Source: an uncultured Bacteroidales bacterium
GTDB lineage: Bacteria > Bacteroidota > Bacteroidia > Bacteroidales > UBA932
Direction: 5' to 3'
DNA: 64,000 nt
Assembly (NCBI GenBank): GCA_947302175.1
Contig: CAMYVB010000006.1
Location: 1-64,000 of the forward strand
Part shown: positions 24,328 through 33,246 of the stretch, one piece after another
Layout: each line of letters opens with the position of its first letter
Position numbering within the stretch: position 1 is the first letter of the stretch
Notes under the pieces: generated by a model
Told to the model about the DNA's origin: nothing
Databases searched by the model: none
Seen by the model: the letters and a program-made list of their open reading frames with translations, nothing else
Program-made: the position numbers and the translations under genes

Positions 24328-24819
24328 ATGAAAATTATTATATTTACGGCTATGAAATACATAGTCCGAGCTCTCAAATATTTTGTTTTCATCACCCTCG
24401 TGATGACTGTTATCCTTCTTATTCTCGCCCTGGCCGGTTTCGTCCCCAAGGATATCAACGAGATGTTCCGCAACGGCTACGATTCTCTCTGGCAGATAGG
24501 GGTGATGTTCCTTGTTGTAGCGGCCATTTATCCGCGCTTCGGGTTCTGCAAACGCGGTGCCAGAGTGCCCGGTGACCCTGAGCAGAACCGCGCCGAGGTA
24601 GTCCGCTTCATGGAAGAGAGAGGCTATATAGTGGAAAAGGAAGATACGGAAAGCATTTCCTTCAGGAAGAGCTCCTTTTTCGGCCGGCTCACCAGCCTGC
24701 TTTTCGAGGACAGGATAACCTTCGAGAATTACCTTCCGGGCTATTACGTTGAGGGCCGCGCCCGCGATGTGGCGAGGATTATCTCCGGTCTGGAGTATAA
24801 ATTCCGCACCGAAGAATAA
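24328..24819 (+). CDS. Small membrane protein of unknown function
   Basis: A 163-residue protein I cannot assign to a family. Two hydrophobic segments (about residues 14-37 and 52-67) precede a soluble C-terminal domain of about 90 residues with charged and aromatic residues (VEKEDTESISFRKSSFFGRL). An in-frame ATG at 24352 would shorten it by eight residues and is also a good start. It diverges from the coiled-coil gene and ends 45 bases before a tRNA gene. Confidence 0.65.
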   Translation: MKIIIFTAMKYIVRALKYFVFITLVMTVILLILALAGFVPKDINEMFRNGYDSLWQIGVMFLVVAAIYPRFGFCKRGARVPGDPEQNRAEVVRFMEERGYIVEKEDTESISFRKSSFFGRLTSLLFEDRITFENYLPGYYVEGRARDVARIISGLEYKFRTEE

Positions 24820-24823
24820 TTTT

Positions 24824-24854
24824 TTTGGAAATATCAAATTAATGACTACCTTTG
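24824..24854 (+). promoter_or_regulatory. tRNA-Val promoter
   Basis: TTTG at 24824-24827, a 19-base spacer and TACCTTTG at 24847-24854 match the Bacteroidota consensus perfectly. The tRNA begins ten bases after the -7 box. Confidence 0.8.
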
Positions 24855-24864
24855 CAGTCCACTT

Positions 24865-24939
24865 GAGGGTATAGCTCAGTTGGTTTAGAGCGCTTGCTTG
24901 ACAGGCAAGAGGTCTTCAGTTCAAATCTGAATATCCTCA
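24865..24939 (+). tRNA. tRNA-Val(GAC)
   Basis: A complete cloverleaf. The acceptor stem GAGGGTA pairs with TATCCTC with one G-U pair; the D arm is GCTC/GAGC; the anticodon stem is CTTGC/GCAAG with loop TTGACAG (anticodon GAC, valine); the T arm is TTCAG-TTCAAAT-CTGAA. The discriminator base is A and CCA is not encoded. A terminator hairpin follows directly. Confidence 0.95.
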
Positions 24940-24940
24940 C

Positions 24941-24971
24941 AAAGGCATCTGCAGACCGCAGATGCCTTTTT
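24941..24971 (+). terminator. Intrinsic terminator after tRNA-Val
   Basis: A 12-base-pair stem (24941-24952 with 24958-24969), loop AGACC, ending in a run of five T residues: a standard rho-independent terminator two bases after the tRNA. Confidence 0.88.
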
Positions 24972-24991
24972 GTCGCCATTCGCCGGCTGGT

Positions 24992-26125
24992 TTAGACCTT
25001 CAGGAAAATCTTCTTTTTCATCATCAGGTAGAGGAGGCCGTAGACCAGAAGGCCGTGGACGGTGCAACGTATCAGGCCGAAGAGGTGAGGGTCGGTGATG
25101 TACTGCTTGAGACCGTTCGTCAGGTGGTTAGTGACTGAGTGGAAGTCGCATATGAAACCGATGAAATAGATGAAGATGGCATTGAGGCCGAAGGGTAGCA
25201 GCCAGTCCAGTCCCTTCCAGCCCAAGCAGTCAACGAGCGCGTAGACCCCAGACAGCAGCATGAAGCTTATACCGCTGGTAACCAGCGTCATGGAGCTTGT
25301 CCAAATGTACTTGTTGAGCGGCATCTGCAGGCTCCAGAGCTTGCCGGCGCCGAACATCGCAAGCCCGAGCACGAACAGCATCAGCGCCTTGGTCCACTTT
25401 CCCTTCCCCTTGTGTGCCTTGAGTATCTCGCCCGCGAACATGCCCGTCATCACGGTCACGATGAAATTCATGCTGCTAAGGAGCCACGTGTACTTAGCCT
25501 CCTTGAAATACCAGCTGCCATCGGGATTGAGCACGGCGTGGTCGCAATGCCTGCCAAGGACCACCCTGTCCACCCATTCGCAGAGATTGTGCTGGCCGAA
25601 ATCGCCCCCGCCGAAGCCGTCAGGAGTGCGCACGAACATCAGCAGCGCCCAATAGCCAAAGAGCAGCGCCGCGGCAATTATCACCTGCGTCCGCGGTTTG
25701 AAATTCATAAAGAATACAGCCGAGAAAGCATAGCCCACCGCGATGGACTGAAGGGTATTGCTGAACCACTTGAACCTCACGGGGTCGTATTTCAACAGAT
25801 TGCCCTGGCATATCATGCCCATGATCCAGAGCACCGCGACCCTTCGCAGTATCCTCCAGTACATCTGAGCCTTGGAGCGCCCCTGCTTGCGGTACTTCGC
25901 AAAAGCGAAAGGTATCGCCGTGCCTGAGCAAAAAAGGAAGAGCGGCATGATCCAGTCGTGGATCGTCAGGGTGTTGCTGCCAAAGGGATTGTGCTTAAAC
26001 TGAGGCAGCAGCCCTTCCAGCCCGGGAACCAGAGAGCAGAATTCAATGAGCCATGCGGTAAAGACCGTGAGGAAGAACATATTCAGCCCCCTCAGGACAT
26101 CGAGTGATTTAAGTCTGTCGTTCAT
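24992..26125 (-). CDS. DUF5009/HGSNAT-like multi-pass acyltransferase
   Basis: A second DUF5009-type membrane protein (377 residues), paralogous to the gene at 5715-6821. It starts RLKSLDVLRGLNMFF, has the conserved HDWIMPLFLFCSGTAIPFAFAKYRKQGRSKAQMYWRILRR-type segment in the second and third helices (seen here in two parts), NFKPRTQVIIAAALLFGYW and the tail KKKIFLKV. Both copies keep a histidine-aspartate or histidine-tryptophan motif at the start of helix 2. Substrate unknown. It is transcribed away from the esterase gene, with a palindrome between them. Confidence 0.78.
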   Translation of the reverse strand: MNDRLKSLDVLRGLNMFFLTVFTAWLIEFCSLVPGLEGLLPQFKHNPFGSNTLTIHDWIMPLFLFCSGTAIPFAFAKYRKQGRSKAQMYWRILRRVAVLWIMGMICQGNLLKYDPVRFKWFSNTLQSIAVGYAFSAVFFMNFKPRTQVIIAAALLFGYWALLMFVRTPDGFGGGDFGQHNLCEWVDRVVLGRHCDHAVLNPDGSWYFKEAKYTWLLSSMNFIVTVMTGMFAGEILKAHKGKGKWTKALMLFVLGLAMFGAGKLWSLQMPLNKYIWTSSMTLVTSGISFMLLSGVYALVDCLGWKGLDWLLPFGLNAIFIYFIGFICDFHSVTNHLTNGLKQYITDPHLFGLIRCTVHGLLVYGLLYLMMKKKIFLKV

Positions 26126-26130
26126 ACAGC

Positions 26131-26157
26131 TAAAGATAGGAATTTTTCCTATTTTTA
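26131..26157. promoter_or_regulatory. Palindrome between divergent promoters
   Basis: An inverted repeat ATAGGAA-TTT-TTCCTAT (26136-26152) lies between a minus-strand -7-like box TATCTTTA (26131-26138) and a plus-strand box TATTTTTA (26150-26157), both one base from TAnnTTTG. The palindrome touches both boxes and could be an operator shared by the DUF5009 and esterase genes. Confidence 0.4.
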
Positions 26158-26175
26158 TGAAAAATTAACCGCTTC

Positions 26176-27156
26176 ATGCACCGTCCATACCTGAAATACG
26201 CGCTTTTCGCCGCCGTCACCGCCCTGACACTGTCTTGTAAAACCACCGCCCCCGAAGGCATGACCGAGCCCACTCTGGTGCAGCACCTCTACCCCAAAGG
26301 CCAGCACTGCGACGAGGGCATAATCGAGGACGGCTTGGCCGTCACCCCAGGCCCCGGCGAAGCCAACAGGGTGGACACCACCGAGTTCTGGTGGGAGAGG
26401 GACGGCAGCCTAAACTTCATCTCCGATAGCGCCCGCGTGGTAGTCTATATCCCTGAAAATCACAACGGAACGATGGTAATGTCCATCCCCGGCGGAGGCT
26501 ACGGCGAGCTCCAGTACCGAAGCGAAGGCAGCAACGCCGCCAAGATTCTGACCGCAAAAGGCTATGCCGTGGCCATCCTCTGCTACCGTCTCCCCACGCG
26601 CATTCATTCCATCCCTCTGACGGACGCGCAGAACACCCTGCGCTTCCTCCGCCACCACGCCGCCGAGTGGGGCATAGAGCGCATAGGCGTAATGGGCATG
26701 TCGGCCGGCGGCCACCTCGCCTCAAGCGTTTCAACCCTCTATACCGACTCCATCACCCGCCCTGACTTCACCATCCTGCTGTACGCCCCCATCACCAGCG
26801 ATGAGCCCCTGCGCACCAGAGGCAGCTTCAAAACCCTCACGGGGAACGATCCTGAGCTCATGGAGCGCTACTCAGCCGAGAAACACGTCACCGCCGATAC
26901 CCCGCCCGCAATCATTTTCCACAGCGCCGACGACCGCGGCGTCAAGCCCGGCAACAGCATATGCTACTACCAGGCCCTGCGCGAGGCCGGAGTACAAGCT
27001 GAACTGCACATTTTCCCCATGGGAGGACACGGCTGGGGCTTCAACACTCTCGAAACAGCCGGGTACGACAAACTCGGCCCCTACCGCGAGGTCTTCAACA
27101 CAGCCCTGTTCACCTTCCTTGAGTCTCTCGAGACTCCGAAGGAAAGCAGCGATTAA
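26176..27156 (+). CDS. Alpha/beta-hydrolase (esterase) lipoprotein
   Basis: Secreted esterase-like hydrolase (326 residues). A signal peptide ends in LTLSC (lipid-modified Cys21). The alpha/beta-hydrolase domain has the oxyanion-hole MSIPGGGYGELQY, the nucleophile elbow GMSAGGHLAS, Asp in HSADDRGV and His in MGGHGWGF. This layout matches the BD-FAE/acetyl-esterase group acting on acetylated or feruloylated plant glycans, but small acyl esters are possible. It converges on the DUF3109 gene with a 4-base overlap. No carbohydrate-degrading genes adjoin it. Confidence 0.85.
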   Translation: MHRPYLKYALFAAVTALTLSCKTTAPEGMTEPTLVQHLYPKGQHCDEGIIEDGLAVTPGPGEANRVDTTEFWWERDGSLNFISDSARVVVYIPENHNGTMVMSIPGGGYGELQYRSEGSNAAKILTAKGYAVAILCYRLPTRIHSIPLTDAQNTLRFLRHHAAEWGIERIGVMGMSAGGHLASSVSTLYTDSITRPDFTILLYAPITSDEPLRTRGSFKTLTGNDPELMERYSAEKHVTADTPPAIIFHSADDRGVKPGNSICYYQALREAGVQAELHIFPMGGHGWGFNTLETAGYDKLGPYREVFNTALFTFLESLETPKESSD

Positions 27157-27764
27157 ATCTCTTTCCGGGAAAGAACATACTGCGCCGCAGCGCACAAATC
27201 GCGATAAAACTCCTCGCCGTAGATTTCGGTGAGGGGTTCGCGCAGGAACTCATACACCCTCACACCCTCGCGGCGGCCCTTTTCGAAAGCGTCCTTGCAA
27301 ATGTCCCAGCGATGGAGGTTGAGCGCAAGTCCGCCCGACGAAAGGCGCGTAACGCGTATGGGGTATAGCCGGCAGGACTGAGGCTTGCGGAAAGCGCAGC
27401 GCCCCTCGAAAAAGCATTTCTCGATGGCGCAAAGGCAATTGCCGGAGGCGTCGTAATGGGTGTAGGCGCAGTCGTGGGAGTCGGCTGTGACGGGAGTGAC
27501 TATGTCACCCTCAATGTCGAGTTCGAAAAAGCCTTTAGCATCCACCGCTTCCCTGCCCTCGGGGCGCATCAGGGGCGAAAAGGCGTCGTAGCAGTCTTCC
27601 ACCTCCTGAGGCTCCCATTCCTCCATGGGGGCGCCTGCATCGCCTTCGATGCAGCAGATGCCGCGGCATTTCTCGTAGTCGCAGGCGAAAAACTCATCCA
27701 CGACATCCTCGGAAACGAGTATGTCGCCTATCTGGATGATGGTGCCGAAGTCTTCCCTGCTCAT
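27153..27764 (-). CDS. DUF3109 cysteine-rich protein
   Basis: A 203-residue DUF3109 protein, a family found mainly in Bacteroidota and of unknown function. About ten cysteines are present, with CDYEKCRGICCIEGDAGAP near residue 28, CAYTHYDASGNCLCAIEKCFF and CRLYPIRV. The spacing suggests a metal or iron-sulfur site. No signal peptide is present. It overlaps the upstream M16-like gene by 4 bases (ATGA-type), so the two are probably translated together. Confidence 0.85.
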   Translation of the reverse strand: MSREDFGTIIQIGDILVSEDVVDEFFACDYEKCRGICCIEGDAGAPMEEWEPQEVEDCYDAFSPLMRPEGREAVDAKGFFELDIEGDIVTPVTADSHDCAYTHYDASGNCLCAIEKCFFEGRCAFRKPQSCRLYPIRVTRLSSGGLALNLHRWDICKDAFEKGRREGVRVYEFLREPLTEIYGEEFYRDLCAAAQYVLSRKEI

Positions 27765-30337
27765 TGGAGTATGCGGTATTCGGCCTTGCTGCCGCCTTCG
27801 AAGAACGATATCACTTCCTTCACCTCGACGGGCGTGACGGACTCTATGGATTCCTTGTATTTGGACGTCATGTCCTTGCCGAATGCGTGACGGTCTTCGA
27901 CGACATCCATAATTGCCGAAGGGTTGGTCTTGTTGAAAGTCCCCTCCTTGACGAGCACGGACTTCAGGGTCTTCAGCTCCTTCTTCGTGGGCTCGGTCTC
28001 GAAGAAATCTTCAAGCACGCCCTTCACCACCGACAGCACTTCCGCCCCGTCAACGGGCTCCACGCCCATAGGCAGGCCTTCGCTCTGGCAGGGCCTCAAG
28101 GTCACCGTGATGCGCGAGAGCTCCACGGGGAAATAATCCTCCGAAACAGCCACCTCTGCCCACCATCCTGCGTCGGGCAGCGAGGCGTCAAGCCTTGCCT
28201 CCAGCATCCTTGCAGCCACCTTTGCGGCATAGTAGCGCTGTGGAGTGATGGTGTGGGTGGACGCCAGTTCAAGATGCAGGCTTTCGCCCGAGACCAGAGA
28301 GGTCCTCTCGCTCTTGGATGCCCATCCGGAGCGCAGTTCGTAGCTAGCACCGGCATTGGGGATGATTGAGCGGCCTTTGTGGAAGAGGTTCATATAGCGG
28401 CAGAGGGACACCTGCGCAGTTTCTTCGTCGAGGTCGCCGGATATGGCCAGTACGCCGTCGCCGGCCTTTGCGAATTCCTTGAAGAAATAGCCGTCCGCTT
28501 TGGCAGGTATCTCGTCAGTCAGGGCGGAGATATATTTGAAGGGGGTAAGGGCGAAAGAGGGTCTCAGGAGGGAGTCTACAGCCGCCCTGATGCCGCTTTC
28601 CTGCGAGCGGGCCACTTCGAGGCTCAGGCGCTCGCATTCGGAATAATACTCCCACGCCCCGTCGTCGGGCACGGTGGAATTGAAGATGGACACTAGGCTC
28701 GAAAGCAGCAGATCGAGCTTGGCCGAAGGCGCCTTGCCGAAGATTTTCATGGACACGGGGCTCACTTCGCATTTCATGTCTATACCGTTGGTTTTGAGCA
28801 TGGTGCTGAAGTTGTGGGGGCTCATTCCCGCCACGGAGCCGAGGAATAGCTCGTCGGCAAAGAATGCCGCCTCACCGTGCGCGAGGTCCCTGACAGACGC
28901 GCTGCCGCCGCGCAGGACGAACGAATAGTCGAACATGCCGGGGCTGGTGCCTTTGCAGTAGACGGCCTTGACGCCGTTGAGGAAGATCCAGGTGCTGCCG
29001 CCGGTGACGGGCTCGGTGAATGTCTCAAGGCGCAGTTTGGAGCGCTTGGGGGCCTTTGCGAGGAGGGTGGTGTCGTTGTGATGGGACACTACCGCTCTCT
29101 GATGCTGGTCCTTGCGCCAGGGCGAGAGCCAGGTGATATAGAGGCCGTCCTCGCCGGGAGGGAAGCCGGGAGCGTCGACGCGGATCGTTAGGTTGTCTTC
29201 GTCGTCAAGCAGGGCTGCGGCGAAGGAGTTGAAAAACTTTGTCTCTACCTTGGTATCCAGGCGCTTGCGAAGGAGATAGTCGCGCTCCCAGGCCTTGCTC
29301 TGGAGGCCGGAGCCGTAGAGGAAGGAGGCAACGCAGCGGTCCACATATTCGCTGTTGGGTATGACGCTGCGGCCGGCTTCGCGATGGCGGTCCCAAAGGC
29401 AGGCGATTCGGGCGTCCTCGAACTCGTCTGCCGACACGCCTGCGGCGTCTATGTTCGCAAGTATTTCGGAAATGGTCTCAAGCGCGGGGGTCACGTAATT
29501 GTCGTCCACCACGACCGAGACTGTCCAGGACTCGTCGCCTGGGCCGTCGGAGGCCTTCTGCCGCCTGATGTCAAGCCCGGTATAGGGAATGCCGGCGCTG
29601 CGGAAAGCCACGGCCGCCCTTTCCTTTACTATGAAAGACAGCTCGTCGAACAACATGTCGGTCACGACGGACTGTATGGTGCCCATTGACTCCCTCGTGG
29701 GACGGGGAGAAGCGAACGAGACACTCACGACTGCGGCTTGGCCCGAGGGGAGGCTCGTCGTAATGACATTGGCGCCGGAAGCGGCTTCCCAGATATACTC
29801 AGGGTCGGCGGGGACGGGCTCGCGCTTGGTAATCATCAGGGAGAAAACGCTCATCTTGCCCTGGAGGGTCGAAGGATCGATGTCGCCGCTCACGACCACG
29901 GCCTGGGAACTGGGACACCTGGAGCAGAGCATGAAAATACTCATCAAGGTGGTATCAGTCACGCTGGCGTCGGTCACGGGGACGTCGGCAAAGCGATACA
30001 CGGTGTGGTCGTCACCCTGGTCCACGAAGCCCTTGGCTTTATAACCCACGCCCTTGGAGGCAAGGTAGCGGTAGGGGCTTCTGGAGCCGAAGGCGTGGAA
30101 GTCCCTGAGCACCTCACGGGCGTCCACTCCGCTTTGTTCGCCCTTCTGGACGAGGGCGAAATCGGCCAGGCCGGGAGTGGCGGGGTTCTTTATAAGGTAA
30201 TAGTTGATGCCGTTGGGGAAGCTTCCTACCTTGATGTCCCCGGAGACGGGGAGGGGGTCAAGCTCCTGAGCGAAAGCGCTTACGGAACATAGGGAAAGCA
30301 GCAGGAAGAATATGGTTTTGAGACGCGAAAACATCAT
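27761..30337 (-). CDS. M16-like secreted protein without zinc motif
   Basis: Exported protein of about 858 residues resembling the two-domain M16 (insulinase/PqqL-like) metallopeptidases: PNGINYYLIKNP near the N-terminus, then AVVVSGDIDPSTL and a repeated beta-alpha core. I find no HxxEH anywhere, and the place where it should be reads VLRDFHAFGSRSPY, so it is probably a non-catalytic partner. The start at 30337 (Met-Met) gives a clean signal peptide ending SAFAQ. Sequence further upstream in frame includes the promoter region. Downstream it overlaps DUF3109. Confidence 0.75.
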   Translation of the reverse strand: MMFSRLKTIFFLLLSLCSVSAFAQELDPLPVSGDIKVGSFPNGINYYLIKNPATPGLADFALVQKGEQSGVDAREVLRDFHAFGSRSPYRYLASKGVGYKAKGFVDQGDDHTVYRFADVPVTDASVTDTTLMSIFMLCSRCPSSQAVVVSGDIDPSTLQGKMSVFSLMITKREPVPADPEYIWEAASGANVITTSLPSGQAAVVSVSFASPRPTRESMGTIQSVVTDMLFDELSFIVKERAAVAFRSAGIPYTGLDIRRQKASDGPGDESWTVSVVVDDNYVTPALETISEILANIDAAGVSADEFEDARIACLWDRHREAGRSVIPNSEYVDRCVASFLYGSGLQSKAWERDYLLRKRLDTKVETKFFNSFAAALLDDEDNLTIRVDAPGFPPGEDGLYITWLSPWRKDQHQRAVVSHHNDTTLLAKAPKRSKLRLETFTEPVTGGSTWIFLNGVKAVYCKGTSPGMFDYSFVLRGGSASVRDLAHGEAAFFADELFLGSVAGMSPHNFSTMLKTNGIDMKCEVSPVSMKIFGKAPSAKLDLLLSSLVSIFNSTVPDDGAWEYYSECERLSLEVARSQESGIRAAVDSLLRPSFALTPFKYISALTDEIPAKADGYFFKEFAKAGDGVLAISGDLDEETAQVSLCRYMNLFHKGRSIIPNAGASYELRSGWASKSERTSLVSGESLHLELASTHTITPQRYYAAKVAARMLEARLDASLPDAGWWAEVAVSEDYFPVELSRITVTLRPCQSEGLPMGVEPVDGAEVLSVVKGVLEDFFETEPTKKELKTLKSVLVKEGTFNKTNPSAIMDVVEDRHAFGKDMTSKYKESIESVTPVEVKEVISFFEGGSKAEYRILQ

Positions 30338-30366
30338 CTTGGTACTTTTCTTGCACAAATGTACGA

Positions 30367-30383
30367 CAAAATTACTATTTTTG
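30367..30383. promoter_or_regulatory. Overlapping divergent -7 boxes, M16-like and TPR genes
   Basis: Minus-strand TAATTTTG at 30367-30374 faces the M16-like gene and plus-strand TATTTTTG at 30376-30383 faces the TPR gene. For the plus strand a TTG lies at 30351-30353, 22 bases before the -7 box. A second minus-strand candidate, TACATTTG, lies at 30356-30363. Confidence 0.55.
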
Positions 30384-30420
30384 CATTTCAAGTAGAGAAA
30401 CAACCTAAGAATAGTCAAAC

Positions 30421-31353
30421 ATGAAAAAGATTTTACTTGTTCTTGCAGCGGCTCTTCTGTCCGCCGGCATCAGCTTCGCCCAGGACATGACCCAGGCCAC
30501 CGAGACCGCTCAAAAAGCCAATGAACTTCTCAGCACCGGAGACAAGGCAGCCGCACTCGCAGGCTTCCAGGATGCTCTCAACCAGGCTCTCGCCTGCGGA
30601 GAAGATGGCGCCGAGCTCGCCGGCACCTGCAAGGGAGTGATTCCCAACATCATGCTTTCCATCGCCAAGGATTGCATCAAGGCCGCAGATTACGACACCG
30701 CAATAGAGAAGCTAAATGAAGTCGTCGCCAAAGCCAAGGAGTTCGGCGCCGACGAAGTCGCTGAAGAAGCCACTAAGCTCGTTCCCCAGACCCTTGTCAC
30801 CAAGGCCAACGGCCTCCTGAAGGATAAGGATTTCGCCGGAGCAGTCACCCTCTATCAGCAGGCTCTCGAGCTCGATCCCACCAATGGCAATACCGCTCTT
30901 CGCCTCGGTCAGGCCCTCGCCGGCATCGGCAAGGTCGATGAGGCAGTAGCAGCCTTCGAGAAGGCAGCCGAGAACGGTCAGGAAGCCCTCGCCAAGAAGC
31001 AGATTTCCAACATCTACCTCAAGCAGGCCGCATCCGCCCTCAAGGCCAAGAAGTATGCCGACGCAGTCGCAGCAGCCGATAAGGCCAATGAGTACGGCGA
31101 CAACGCCCAGGCCAGCCTCATCGCCGGCCAGGCTTCCCAGCAGATGGGCAAGGACAAGGACGCCATCGCCAACTTCGAGAAGTATCTCGAGCTTGCTCCC
31201 ACCGCCAAGAATGCTCCCGCCATCACCTTCACCGTCGCCGCTCTCTACCAGAAGGCAGGCAACAAGGCAAAGGCAGCTGAATTCTACAAGAAGGTCGTCT
31301 CCGACCCTCAGCTCGGCGCCCAAGCCAAGCAGCAGCTCGACGCTCTCAAATAA
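30421..31353 (+). CDS. Secreted tetratricopeptide-repeat protein
   Basis: A 310-residue protein with a signal peptide ending in SAGISFAQ (about residue 21) and then a solenoid of TPR-like helix pairs. ALELDPTNGNTALRLGQALAG and YLELAPTAKNAPAITF are the clearest repeats. It is rich in Ala and Lys and has no catalytic motif, so it is probably a periplasmic scaffold. The next gene (U32) starts 12 bases after its stop, but the functional link is unclear. Confidence 0.85.
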   Translation: MKKILLVLAAALLSAGISFAQDMTQATETAQKANELLSTGDKAAALAGFQDALNQALACGEDGAELAGTCKGVIPNIMLSIAKDCIKAADYDTAIEKLNEVVAKAKEFGADEVAEEATKLVPQTLVTKANGLLKDKDFAGAVTLYQQALELDPTNGNTALRLGQALAGIGKVDEAVAAFEKAAENGQEALAKKQISNIYLKQAASALKAKKYADAVAAADKANEYGDNAQASLIAGQASQQMGKDKDAIANFEKYLELAPTAKNAPAITFTVAALYQKAGNKAKAAEFYKKVVSDPQLGAQAKQQLDALK

Positions 31354-31365
31354 TCTCCGCAAAGG

Positions 31366-33246
31366 ATGAAAGCGCTGGAGCTTCTTGCCCCCGCAAGAAA
31401 CGTTGAAATCGGCATCGCAGCCATAGACTGCGGTGCCGATGCCGTTTACATCGCGGGCCCCTCGTTCGGCGCGAGGAAAGACGCTCCAAACAGTCTGGAA
31501 GAAATAGCGCGCCTCTGCGAGTATGCGCACCGCTTCGGGGCAAGGATATTCCTGACTGTCAATACAATAATCTTTGAAAACGAGCTGGAGCAGGCGCGCT
31601 CCCTGATGCTCGCGGCGCAGGACGCCGGCGTGGACGCTTTCATAGTCCAGGACATGGCCTTGACGCGCTTCGAAGGCATACGGGTGCCGCTCCACGCTTC
31701 CACCCAGTGCGCCATACGCACGGTGGAAAAAGCGAAGTGGCTCGCTTCGCTCGGCTTTGGAAGGCTGGTTCTCGAGCGGGAGTTGCCCCTGGAGCAGATA
31801 CGCGCAATCGCCGAGGCTGTCCCCTGCGAAATCGAAGCTTTCGTGCACGGGGCCCTTTGCGTTTGTTACAGCGGGCAGTGCTATATGTCCGAAGCCCTGT
31901 CGGGACGCAGCGCCAATCGCGGCGAGTGCATCCAGGCCTGCCGCTCCCTCTACGACCTGACTGACGCTTCAGGCAAGGTCCTCGCCCGCAACAAAGCCCT
32001 CCTGTCGCTCAAAGACCTTAACCTCAGCGAACGCCTTGAAGATATGGCCGAGGCGGGAGTCACCTCCTTCAAGATTGAAGGCCGCCTCAAGAACATTTCG
32101 TATGTGCGCAATGTCGTAAGGCAGTATTCGCTGGCCCTCGACGCCCTTGTCGCCGCACATCCCGATCTATACCGCAAGTCATCTTTCGGCTCCGTCAGCG
32201 GCGGCTTCACCCCCGCGCCCGAGAAGACCTTCAACCGCGGCTACACCTCCCTCTACATAGATGGCAAACGCGGTCGCTGGGCTTCTCCCGACACCCCCAA
32301 GTCCGTAGGAGAAAAGATTGGTACCGTGGCCATGGTGCGCCCTTTGAAGCCTTTTGGCATGGAAATCAGGGTTAAGCCCGCTTCCGACAGGCTGGTTTTG
32401 AGCAACGGCGACGGCTTCACCGTTCAGACCGCTTCAGGCCTCACAGGCTTCAGGGGCGACGTCTGCGAAGGTCTATACATTCGCTGCAAAACCGTCCCGG
32501 GCATCAAGGTGGGCGACATCATCTATCGCAACTCCGACCTTGCGTTCGAGCGCGAAATGGAGCGCAAGGCCTGCAAACGCGAGCTGGGGGTCGTGCTGGA
32601 CATAAGCATTTCCGGGAAATTCTCAATTGACTTCACAGCCCGATGCGAAGACGGACGCGAGGTCACCTCCCCCTTCAAGGCCGACCCTGAGGTGGCGGAG
32701 AACCGCGATCGAGCCCTCGAAATGATGCGCTCACAGCTCTCCAAGCGCGCTCTTGACTATTCTTTCACCGTGGGCGAAATCGTCGTTGAGACCCCTGGCG
32801 GCGCGCTTCCTCTTCTTGGCGCGGCCACCCTCAACGCCATGCGCCGGCTCATCGCCTCCGACCTCGACTCCGTGCCCCGCGCACCCATCCCCATGTACGA
32901 GGGAGAGCGCTCAGAGCAGCCCCTCCCCTATCCGGAGGAAAAGAATTATAAGGCGAATGTCGCAAATCCCCTTGCCGCCGAGGTAATCGGGGCCGGGGTG
33001 GACACGGTTGCCGGGGCAGATGCTATCAACGCGGCCGGCGCCGTTGACCCGGCATTCGAAATCTCCCACGCCTGCGGCGCAGAGCTCATGCGCACGCGCT
33101 ACTGCATACGCTACGAGCTCGGCCTCTGCCCCCGCCACCAGGGCGCTGCTGACTCCGGCCCCCTCTTCCTCGAAAACAACGGACGCCGCTTCGCCCTCAG
33201 GTTCGACTGCCTCCGCTGCGAAATGACAGTCTCCGACTGCCGGTAG
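31366..33246 (+). CDS. U32-family protein (RlhA-like)
   Basis: A 626-residue U32 protein with LELLAPARNVEIGIAAIDCG, VPLHASTQCAI, LERELPLEQI and EAFVHGALCVCYSGQCYMS, followed by the Cys site NRGECIQACR and a DUF3656-like middle part. This long form resembles RlhA, which hydroxylates a cytidine in 23S rRNA; the shorter TrhP type acts on tRNA. Four conserved cysteines suggest an iron-sulfur cluster. A C-terminal extension carries five more cysteines (TRYCIRYELGLCPRH and DCLRCEMTVSDC). The older label of peptidase or collagenase is unlikely to be right. Confidence 0.82.
   Translation: MKALELLAPARNVEIGIAAIDCGADAVYIAGPSFGARKDAPNSLEEIARLCEYAHRFGARIFLTVNTIIFENELEQARSLMLAAQDAGVDAFIVQDMALTRFEGIRVPLHASTQCAIRTVEKAKWLASLGFGRLVLERELPLEQIRAIAEAVPCEIEAFVHGALCVCYSGQCYMSEALSGRSANRGECIQACRSLYDLTDASGKVLARNKALLSLKDLNLSERLEDMAEAGVTSFKIEGRLKNISYVRNVVRQYSLALDALVAAHPDLYRKSSFGSVSGGFTPAPEKTFNRGYTSLYIDGKRGRWASPDTPKSVGEKIGTVAMVRPLKPFGMEIRVKPASDRLVLSNGDGFTVQTASGLTGFRGDVCEGLYIRCKTVPGIKVGDIIYRNSDLAFEREMERKACKRELGVVLDISISGKFSIDFTARCEDGREVTSPFKADPEVAENRDRALEMMRSQLSKRALDYSFTVGEIVVETPGGALPLLGAATLNAMRRLIASDLDSVPRAPIPMYEGERSEQPLPYPEEKNYKANVANPLAAEVIGAGVDTVAGADAINAAGAVDPAFEISHACGAELMRTRYCIRYELGLCPRHQGAADSGPLFLENNGRRFALRFDCLRCEMTVSDCR

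Noticed and set aside
24320..24351. TATATTTA as a -7 box of the small membrane protein gene
   Set aside because: It lies inside or directly against the candidate start codons and lacks the final G of the consensus, so I did not list it.
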